A DNA stretch of 64,000 nt, from the NCBI GenBank assembly GCA_015075185.1, contig JABTUW010000007.1, positions 248,001-312,000 of the forward strand. The letters are read 5' to 3'. The notes beneath the pieces are model-generated. The model saw only the letters and a list, made by a program, of their open reading frames with translations, did not search any database and was not told the DNA's origin. Both the position numbers and the translations under genes were made by a program. This document shows positions 23,385-30,239 of the stretch, in pieces. Source of the DNA: Anaerolineales bacterium. Its GTDB lineage: Bacteria > Chloroflexota > Anaerolineae > 4572-78 > J111. The first letter of the stretch is position 1. Each line of letters opens with the position of its first letter.

Positions 23385-24851
23385 TCAGTGGTAAAAAATC
23401 AGCGTCTTCACACTCAACGGCACCACCCGCCCATCGAGCAGCGGGCGGCCGATGTCAATGTAATCGCCCTCTTGCAGGCCGACCTGGTCCACCACCAGCA
23501 GCGGGTGCTGGGGAATGAGCGTTTTGACGCTCTGCCCCAGGGCGCGGGCGTAATCATGCTCGATGATGATGATAAAGGGCTGGTGGGCCGGCAGTTTGGC
23601 CAAAGCGAAATCGGCCAGCCCGGCGGCCAGCTCGGAAAGTTGATTGAAATCCAGCTTCCAGGTCAGTTCCAGGGCCAGGGCAAACTGGCTTTCGGTCGGG
23701 TTGACATCCCAGCGCGTTATCGCCTCCTGGGCTGCCTGCGCAACCTGCTGGCGGGTGGGCGGCACCGCCGGCCACTGGGCGCGGACCACCGGCACGTTGC
23801 GAATGGGCAGAATCTCGGCCTCGGCCCAGATGGTGCTGCCGCTCAGCGTCACCGTCTGCGAGCTGGCGCCCATGACCGTGGCCCGCATCGTTTCGGGCGG
23901 GCGGCGGATGGTGTAGCTCTGGATGGCCGGATGCAGCCGGAGCGACTCGGCCAGCAGCGGCCCGACATCGCCGTGAATCGTGGCATCGGCCACCGAGTTG
24001 ATAACTAAAGGCTCATAAAAATAGTGCCCAATCCCGCCGGAAAAAAACAAAATCGTGCCCTGGCCGGAAACCGGCGAGGGGGCCGTCAGCATGAGCTTGT
24101 CGCCCAGGGGATGGTTCGTCCCCTCGATCAAAGAAACCGTTAAATCGGCCATGCAGTTGGTAAAGGTCCGCAGTTGGGCCAGCGCCGGCTGGCTGCCCAG
24201 TTGAAACGGCAGGCCCAGGTATTCGATAATGATCCGGGCAGGGTCGGCAATGTGGCGGATGTGGCCGCCGGCCGGGTCGAGCTGCAAAATGCGCCCGCCG
24301 TAATTCATGGCCGCCGCGGCAATCAGCTCCCCCTGGCGAAAGATGGCGCTGTTAGCCGAGCCGCCGCCGATATCCACGTTGGTTACGGTGCAGTAATGCT
24401 CCCGCGAATAGGTAGCCGCGCCGGCGCCCCGCCCGGAGATCATGGACTCCAGGTGCGGCCCGGCCACCGTGACCACAAAATCGCCGGCCAGGGCGGAGAT
24501 AGCCTCCAGAATGGCGTCGGCATTGCGCTTTTTGGCCGTTTCGCCGGTAACGATGACCGCGCCGGTCTCCACTTGGCCGGGCAAAATCCCGGCCCGCTCG
24601 TACTCCTGGCGCAAAATCTGCTCCAAAGCCGGGGCGTCAATCTCATCCGGTCCCTTCAGCGGGGTAAAGTGAATCCGGCTCTGGTAGATGACCTCCTTGT
24701 CAACAATCCCCGCCGAGCGCATCCGGCTGAGGGGCGACTGGCTGCTGCTGGCTGCTCCTCCGCCCAAAATCAGCCGGGAAAAGATTAATTGAGTTGTGGT
24801 TGTGCCCACGTCAATGCCCACGCTGAGCATGGAGTGGGGGGAATTATTCAT
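23385..24851 (-). CDS. eutA: Ethanolamine ammonia-lyase reactivating factor EutA
   Basis: EutA is an ATP-dependent actin/Hsp70-fold chaperone that removes damaged cobalamin from ethanolamine ammonia-lyase. The 488 residues show the phosphate-1 motif SVGIDVGTTTTQLIFSRL, GAVIVTGETAKKRNA, the phosphate-2 segment VTNVDIGGGSANSAIF and ILFFSGGIGHYFYEPL near the middle. The length fits EutA (about 470). The first codons overlap stuttering GTGAAT-type repeat DNA and there is no clear Shine-Dalgarno, so the start could be Met8 (24830). In the ancestral order it would directly precede eutB. Confidence 0.93.
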   Translation of the reverse strand: MNNSPHSMLSVGIDVGTTTTQLIFSRLILGGGAASSSQSPLSRMRSAGIVDKEVIYQSRIHFTPLKGPDEIDAPALEQILRQEYERAGILPGQVETGAVIVTGETAKKRNADAILEAISALAGDFVVTVAGPHLESMISGRGAGAATYSREHYCTVTNVDIGGGSANSAIFRQGELIAAAAMNYGGRILQLDPAGGHIRHIADPARIIIEYLGLPFQLGSQPALAQLRTFTNCMADLTVSLIEGTNHPLGDKLMLTAPSPVSGQGTILFFSGGIGHYFYEPLVINSVADATIHGDVGPLLAESLRLHPAIQSYTIRRPPETMRATVMGASSQTVTLSGSTIWAEAEILPIRNVPVVRAQWPAVPPTRQQVAQAAQEAITRWDVNPTESQFALALELTWKLDFNQLSELAAGLADFALAKLPAHQPFIIIIEHDYARALGQSVKTLIPQHPLLVVDQVGLQEGDYIDIGRPLLDGRVVPLSVKTLIFYH

Positions 24852-24960
24852 AATTGTGAATTGTGAATAATGAATTGCGAATGGTGAATGAGCAGTGAAT
24901 CGTTAATAATTCACGATTGACAATTCACCATTTACAATTTTTTTCGATTTTTCTTCTATG
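24852..24960. repeat. AATTCAC/GTGAATT stutter hairpin between eutA and the amidase gene
   Basis: Many GTGAATTGTGAAT-like units are followed by complementary AATTCACNATTG units, forming a long imperfect hairpin. It reads into the last codons of the upstream amidase gene. Confidence 0.6.
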
Positions 24961-25671
24961 TTGCTCTTGCCGGGCGGCCGCCTCCACCAAAGCATCAAAG
25001 ATTTTCTGGTGCGCCGGGTCGGCGGCGGCCAGGCTTTCGGGATGCCACTGCACGGCAACGAGCCAGGGATGGTTCGGCATTTCCACGGCTTCAATGGTTC
25101 CGTCCGGGGCAAAGGCAACCGCCTTCAAGCCAGGAGCAAGCTGGCGCACCGCCTGATGATGCCAGGAGTTGGAGGTGACTTCAGCCTGCCCGACGATAGC
25201 GGCCAACCGCGAACCGGCCTCGACGGTAACGGCATGGTAAGTGTAGCCGGGCGGCGTGGTGCGATGCTCGATCTCGTCGCCCACTTCGTCGGGCAGATGT
25301 TCGATGAGCGTGCCGCCCAGGGCCACATTAAGCACCTGCGCCCCCCGGCAGATGTGCAGGGCAGGCAATTCTGAGGCGACAATGAGCTGCGCCAGCTTAA
25401 TTTCGCTGGCGTCACGTTCAGGGTCAACGTCTTCCAGCGCTTCGTGGACGGTTCCCTTATAATGGACCGGGTCTACATCGCCGCCGCCGGTCAAAATGAC
25501 TCCATCCAGTAAATTCAATAATTCATCTTGATCCGACTCGCCAGGAGGCAGCAGCACCGGAATGCCCCCGGCGCGGCGAACAGCCTCGACATACTCTGCC
25601 GGCAGGCCGTAGTTCTGTTGCTGGTCCCGTTCGTAGGTAGTCAGGCCGATAATCGGCCGTCGTTGGGTCAT
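24925..25671 (-). CDS. Gamma-glutamyl-gamma-aminobutyrate hydrolase family (peptidase C26) protein
   Basis: This class-I glutamine-amidotransferase-fold hydrolase has 248 residues. The nucleophile is Cys108 (ALHICRGAQVLNVALGG) and the partner His-x-x-Glu is in AVQWHPESLAA. GVILTGGGDVDP is the family's oxyanion-side motif. PuuD of this family removes glutamate from gamma-glutamyl-GABA, and related enzymes act on other gamma-glutamyl amines. Placed between the ethanolamine permease and eutA, it might cleave a gamma-glutamyl-amine conjugate. No glutamyl-amine ligase is visible to support this. Confidence 0.85.
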   Translation of the reverse strand: MTQRRPIIGLTTYERDQQQNYGLPAEYVEAVRRAGGIPVLLPPGESDQDELLNLLDGVILTGGGDVDPVHYKGTVHEALEDVDPERDASEIKLAQLIVASELPALHICRGAQVLNVALGGTLIEHLPDEVGDEIEHRTTPPGYTYHAVTVEAGSRLAAIVGQAEVTSNSWHHQAVRQLAPGLKAVAFAPDGTIEAVEMPNHPWLVAVQWHPESLAAADPAHQKIFDALVEAAARQEQHRRKIEKNCKW

Positions 25672-25758
25672 TGGCAGGTGAATAGGTCAAACCGGTGCGG
25701 CAGCGTTATTGCAGCCCAACAACGCTGCCGCACCGCGAGGCAAAAACTACAATCCGAA

Positions 25759-27234
25759 TTAGTGAGCCAGTTCCTTTTGCGCTTCCGCCATCAAAGCAAC
25801 TTCTTCTTCGGGCGCTTGCGCAACCAGGTGCCTGCTGCTGTGGACAAAGTAAAAGACAATGGCCACAGCCAGGAAGACGGCCACACCCCAAACGCCGGGC
25901 CGGTAGCCCTCGATAGAGAAGCAGGCAAAAAGGGCGATGAGTGCCAGGACAGCGCCCACTGCTGCGCCGGGAATGCCGAGCGGGCTGACGTAAGGCCGGG
26001 GTAAGTCAGGCCGGTCAACTTTTAGCTTGATATAGCTGATCATCACCAGCGCGTAGGAGATAACTGCGCCAAAGACAGCCATATTGAGGAGCGCTGCCCC
26101 GACAATACCGGAGCCAAATCTATCAATGGCCAGGGCGCACAGAAAGCCGACGACTCCACCCAAAATCAGGGCAGTAACAGGCGTATGGGTGGATGGATTA
26201 ACCACTGATATCCAGCGCGGATAATAACCGGCGCGCGAGAGGGCAAAGAATACCCGGCCGTAGGCATAGATAATGGTGTGGAAACTGGCAATGAGACCGG
26301 TGAGCGCGATGAGCGTCAGTACTGCTGTAGTCATGCCCTCGCCAAAGACGGCCTTGAAACCATCTTCGAGCGGCGCCGCCGACTCGCCGATGACTGCGGC
26401 CCCACCCCCGACCCCGGCATTGAGCACTAACGTGAAGAGCGAAAGGATCAACAGGGTGATAATCCCTAAAATAAGCGCCTTGGGCATATCGTTCACTACA
26501 TCGTGAGTTTCTTCTGCCGCCAGCGGTAACTGCTCAATTGCCAGGTAGAACCAAATCGCAAAAGGCAGCGCGGCAAAAACGCCGTACCAGCCCTTGGGTA
26601 GCCAGGTGGCCGATTGACCGGCATCAGGCGCGACGTTGAACAGCAAATCCCAACTGAACGCGCCGCTGAAGATCGCAGCCAAATAAAAGACAACCAGGAC
26701 CGCAATGGCCAGCAGGGTTACTACCAGGCCGACCTTCAAGGTCAGCTCCACGCCCCGGATATTGATGGCGATGAAGATAGCATACGAGATTAACCACCAG
26801 GTCCACAGGGGCAGCGCGTCGGGGAGCAGTGCGTTCATATAACCGCCGATACCCACCACAATCACCGCCGGGGTAATGACGTATTCAATCGTGTCTGTCA
26901 CCCCGCAAACAAAGCCCCCAAATGGCCCCAGGGCATTGCGGGTGAAGGAATAGAAGCCCCCCGCGTGCGGCAGCGCGGTTGACAACTCGGCGATGCTGTA
27001 AACCATGCAGACATACATAACGGCCATCAGGAAGGTAGCAATGGTCAGCCCCCAAAACCCTCCCGCCGTCAGGCCAAAGTTCCAGCCGAAGAAGTCGCCG
27101 GAAATGACTGCGCCAACCCCCAACGCCCACAACAGAATCCAGCCGGCGCTTTTGCGCAATTTGCGCTGTTCCAGATAAGCGCTATCAACATTTTCATAGG
27201 TAGCGCCGCCAACTGATACTTTTCTTTCCGCCAT
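25759..27234 (-). CDS. eat: Ethanolamine permease (APC family, Eat-like)
   Basis: This 491-residue secondary transporter of the amino acid-polyamine-organocation superfamily has about 12 membrane helices. The segment LGVGAVISGDFFGWNFGL, with IAELSTALPHAGGFYSFTRNALGP, matches the ethanolamine permease subgroup, which replaces EutH in many eut loci. It opens the eut gene series and would bring ethanolamine across the inner membrane. The start ATG 27234 follows AAGGAGGG. A strong promoter about 270 bp upstream and an unusual leader precede it (separate entries). Confidence 0.88.
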   Translation of the reverse strand: MAERKVSVGGATYENVDSAYLEQRKLRKSAGWILLWALGVGAVISGDFFGWNFGLTAGGFWGLTIATFLMAVMYVCMVYSIAELSTALPHAGGFYSFTRNALGPFGGFVCGVTDTIEYVITPAVIVVGIGGYMNALLPDALPLWTWWLISYAIFIAINIRGVELTLKVGLVVTLLAIAVLVVFYLAAIFSGAFSWDLLFNVAPDAGQSATWLPKGWYGVFAALPFAIWFYLAIEQLPLAAEETHDVVNDMPKALILGIITLLILSLFTLVLNAGVGGGAAVIGESAAPLEDGFKAVFGEGMTTAVLTLIALTGLIASFHTIIYAYGRVFFALSRAGYYPRWISVVNPSTHTPVTALILGGVVGFLCALAIDRFGSGIVGAALLNMAVFGAVISYALVMISYIKLKVDRPDLPRPYVSPLGIPGAAVGAVLALIALFACFSIEGYRPGVWGVAVFLAVAIVFYFVHSSRHLVAQAPEEEVALMAEAQKELAH

Positions 27235-27476
27235 TTGAAACCCTCCTTGATTTGATAACAGAAATTAACGTTAGGTAAAACAGAAAAACCACGACACTCA
27301 ACTAAAGTTTGTGGTTATCCCCTGAACCTTACTTGTGGCAGATCTCTGTCGCAAAACAATTCTCACCCTCTCTGCATTGAGAGACCTATTGACTTGTAAC
27401 AAAAAGTGGAGGTAAGGAAATAGTTAACGGCGAATATCAGCTATTTGTGGCAAACCGCTGACACCCCCTGGATAGG
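27235..27476 (-). promoter_or_regulatory. Long structured leader of the eut operon (candidate attenuator)
   Basis: The predicted 240-nt leader has three notable structures, read on the minus strand. First is CTCTC-AATGCA-GAGAG (27368-27383), a stem with a hexaloop having A at position 1 and G at position 4, as in ANTAR-protein (EutV) targets. Second is GGTT...AACC (27313-27328). Third is AACCAC...GTGGTT followed by TTTCTGTTTT (27287-27316), a weak intrinsic terminator. The second and third share bases 27313-27316 and so exclude one another. A B12-box-like AGATCTGCC is also present. The regulatory reading is inference; no EutV or EutW gene is in the window. Confidence 0.45.
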
Positions 27477-27482
27477 GCCAAG

Positions 27483-27511
27483 ACTATAGCACAACTGGCA
27501 AGATGTGTCAA
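27483..27511 (-). promoter_or_regulatory. Sigma-70 promoter of the eut operon
   Basis: On the minus strand TTGACA (27506-27511) and TATAGT (27483-27488) are separated by exactly 17 bp, close to the consensus. Transcription would start near 27476 and enter a 240-nt leader before the permease gene. The 352-bp gap between the permease and the upstream DUF294 gene holds only this promoter and the leader. Confidence 0.75.
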
Positions 27512-27586
27512 ATCAATTTTGAACAGAAATGAACAACAGCGAGCAAAATCCTTCATTTCGCCTTAAACATTTCAGCAGGCTGGTGC

Positions 27587-29077
27587 TCAATAAAACCGGC
27601 CGACTTTGAGATGGTACATTTTATGCAGCAGGGCTTGAGCCTGGGCCAGCGTCTTAAAGGTCTCTTTAAGAAAGCTTCGCTCTAACGCCGAAAGATGATC
27701 GGGATTGAGATAATTTGAAGGTGGCTGCCCGGCCTGTATTTGCTTCCACTGGTGCTGAAGGCGCAGGTTAAGCAGAAACTCGAAGGATTGCGCCAGCTCG
27801 TGGACGAGGTCGGCTGACAAATCGCTCGCCTCTTGGACTTGCTCCAGGCGGGTGAGGGTGTTCGTTTCGTTCAGGTGATACTTTAAGGCGAAGAAACGGG
27901 CCAAATCTACCAGCGGCACCATGGCCCGCTGTTTAAGGTCAAATTCGTGCTTATGCTCGCCGTTATGCTCAACCATAAATTGACCAAAAAAGCCGACAGG
28001 GGGGGGTAAACTGGCCGAGAGATGAGCCAGACGAGTCAAGAAACGGGGATGTTCATCGAGTAGCTTGGCAATATAATGGCGCAAGTTCTTGGGGAAGGTA
28101 AGGTCGCCGTAAACGCCTCGAAAGTCAAAGAAGATCAGGAAATTAGGCTCCTCTTCCGGCTCCCAGGTCGTCGCCCAGCGATGGAAATGATTTTGCCAGC
28201 CGCTCACCGGTTGAACCCATAGCGCATTATCCGCCGTGAGGAGTCCGGGACAGGGCGGAAAACCGGCCTCGACCAGCGAAGCGACCGCCTGCCGGCCAAA
28301 TTCCAGAAAATAGGCGCGGCTGGAGTCGGCTGCTTCTTGAGGAGGGTCGGCATAGATTAAGGCATTGTCCTGGTCAGTCTTAAAGGTTTGCTCGTGACGG
28401 CCCTCACTGCCCAGCACAAGCCAGCAGTAGGGCAGGGGGGGCGGCCCCAAACTGGCTTCAGTCAATTCCAACACCCGCATGCTCAGGTGGTCATTGATGT
28501 CGGTCATCAGCCAGCCAATCTGGCTGGCGTGCACTCCCTGGCGCAGTAACAAGGGAATGGTTTGTTGGGTCTGATCCAGCACGGCGCGTAACCCGGCTGT
28601 TGTTGTCTGGCGCTTGATTTCACGCACCGTGAAAAAAGCCGAGGTGCTGTGCAGGACAATCAAATCATGGCTGGTCACCAGGCCCAACGGCTGCTGATCC
28701 AGGGTTATGAGCAGATGATGGATGTTGTGGGTTATCATCAAGCTCACCGCTTCGTAAATAGGCGCGTCGGCGGGAATCGTGATCAACGGCGCACTCATGA
28801 CCTCGTGGATGGGCTGGCGGGTATCTCGACCTGCCGCCACGACCCGCTCGCGCAAGTCCCAATCGGTGACAATGCCGGCAACCTGGCCGTTTGCATTCAG
28901 GATAACCGCCGCGCTAACCCGGTGGTCATTCATGAGTTGCGCTGTCTCCTGGATTGAAGTGGTTTCAGAGCAGGTGAGCAGCGGTGTATGGGCCAGGTCG
29001 CGGATATGGCCGGTTAAGATATGAAAGGACTGTTTTGTTTCTTCGACAGAGGGTAACGATTCGCTTTGGCCCGACAT
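27587..29077 (-). CDS. CBS-domain / DUF294 nucleotidyltransferase-like signalling protein
   Basis: This 496-residue cytoplasmic protein has two CBS repeats (about residues 25-150: TTSIQETAQLMNDHRVSAA, then DAPIYEAVSLMITHNIHHL), which usually sense adenine nucleotides. They are followed by a nucleotidyltransferase-fold DUF294 domain with WLVLGSEGRHEQTFKTDQDN and a C-terminal helical substrate-binding-like domain. GlnD/GlnE and KNTase-type enzymes share this motif. It lies upstream of the eut promoter on the same strand. Whether it modifies a regulator of nitrogen or ethanolamine use is unknown. Confidence 0.82.
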   Translation of the reverse strand: MSGQSESLPSVEETKQSFHILTGHIRDLAHTPLLTCSETTSIQETAQLMNDHRVSAAVILNANGQVAGIVTDWDLRERVVAAGRDTRQPIHEVMSAPLITIPADAPIYEAVSLMITHNIHHLLITLDQQPLGLVTSHDLIVLHSTSAFFTVREIKRQTTTAGLRAVLDQTQQTIPLLLRQGVHASQIGWLMTDINDHLSMRVLELTEASLGPPPLPYCWLVLGSEGRHEQTFKTDQDNALIYADPPQEAADSSRAYFLEFGRQAVASLVEAGFPPCPGLLTADNALWVQPVSGWQNHFHRWATTWEPEEEPNFLIFFDFRGVYGDLTFPKNLRHYIAKLLDEHPRFLTRLAHLSASLPPPVGFFGQFMVEHNGEHKHEFDLKQRAMVPLVDLARFFALKYHLNETNTLTRLEQVQEASDLSADLVHELAQSFEFLLNLRLQHQWKQIQAGQPPSNYLNPDHLSALERSFLKETFKTLAQAQALLHKMYHLKVGRFY

Positions 29078-29497
29078 AGAGTTTCTACACTTTTGAGAGT
29101 ATTCGGTAATTCATCGCTGTCCACCGAGGGCTGGAAGCCCCCGGCTACCATAGGGAAAAACCGCTTAACAGCGGTTCAGTAGCCTGCTTCGGCGGGCTTC
29201 CATCTAGGGTGGCCGGGCGTTTCAACGCGCGGCGGGCGGCGTGGCTGAGGTGATTTTGTAATTACCGAGTGCTCTCCTAATTAAATACTGTTCTGATTCT
29301 AACATCGTTGTCGGTAGTTGTCTAGCCTGAAGATCTTCGAGGGATGCATTTATCTCGTCCTGAGTAGGCCGAAGGCGTATCGAAGGGCGAGACCCAAAAT
29401 CGAACCCAGGTTCGGGTTAGTCTTGTAAAGAAGGTTGTGGTATACTTCAACCATTCCAGCCTGGTGAGAATAAATTGGACTGGAAGGGGGGATAACT
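29078..29497. repeat. 420-bp intergenic region with two repeat elements
   Basis: No gene is seen here. Bases 29127-29202 form a large hairpin (TGGAAGCCC...GGGCTTCCA and CCGGCTAC...GTAGCC, with an inner AACCGCT/AGCGGTT). Bases 29353-29393 are a partial copy of the 120-bp element found at 8559-8680 and 9378-9504 (CCTGAGTAGG...CGTATCGAAGGG). A TATACT at 29441-29446 may be the -10 box of the SDR gene downstream, with no good -35. Confidence 0.65.
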
Positions 29498-30205
29498 GTG
29501 AGTGTTGACAATAAAGTAACCATCATCAGCGGGGCCAGCGGTGGCTTGGGAGGAACCGTCAGCCGCATGTTTTACGAAGCCGGGGCCACGGTAGTTTTGC
29601 TCGGTTCGCGGCTGGAGGGGGTGCAAGAATTAGCCGCCGAATTGGGCCAGGATCGAATTTTGCCACTGGCCGCTAACCTGAGTGATCCGGCCGGGGCTGA
29701 GGAGGTCGTCCAGGCAACGCTGGCTCACTTTGGCCGGGTGGACATTTTACTGAATCTGGCTGGCGGTTTTGGCGGCGGCAAGCCGATCAGCGACAGCGCC
29801 GCCGACGATCTGGACAAAATGTTGGACCTCAACCTGCGCACTGCCTATAATCTCAGCCGGGCCGCAGTCAAACCGATGATTGCCCAACAGTGGGGGCGGA
29901 TTGTCAATGTAGCCTCGCGAGATGCTCTGCACGGCCGGCCAAACTACAGCGCCTATGCCATCAGCAAAGCGGCCGTGCTTCGCCTGACCGAGTCGATGGC
30001 GGCGGAAGTGCAAAATGACTTTATCACCGTCAATGCTATTCTGCCCGGCACGATTGATACCAAGGCCAACCGCAAAAGTTCGCCCGACGCTGATTTTAGC
30101 AAGTGGGTCAAACCCGCCGAGATTGGGGCCACTCTGCTTTTTTTAGCCAGCCAGGGTGCGGCGGCCATCAATGGAGCGGCGATCCCCTTGTATGGGCGCT
30201 CATAA
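29498..30205 (+). CDS. SDR family NAD(P)-dependent oxidoreductase
   Basis: This 235-residue classical short-chain dehydrogenase starts at GTG 29498 after GGAAGGGGGG. It has the cofactor motif TIISGASGGLGGTVS, NLAGGFGGG in place of NNAG, catalytic Ser-Tyr-x-x-x-Lys in NVASRDALHGRPNYSAYAIS followed by K, and a C-terminal LPGTIDT. It ends 34 bp before the transaldolase-isomerase fusion gene and may be co-transcribed with it. The substrate is unknown. Confidence 0.85.
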   Translation: MSVDNKVTIISGASGGLGGTVSRMFYEAGATVVLLGSRLEGVQELAAELGQDRILPLAANLSDPAGAEEVVQATLAHFGRVDILLNLAGGFGGGKPISDSAADDLDKMLDLNLRTAYNLSRAAVKPMIAQQWGRIVNVASRDALHGRPNYSAYAISKAAVLRLTESMAAEVQNDFITVNAILPGTIDTKANRKSSPDADFSKWVKPAEIGATLLFLASQGAAAINGAAIPLYGRS

Positions 30206-30239
30206 AGAAAGACGAAATAAATTATTAAGGAGCTTTACT

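Noticed and set aside
27587..29077. The DUF294/CBS gene as the eut antiterminator
   Set aside because: It has no ANTAR or response-regulator domain, so it cannot be called EutV.
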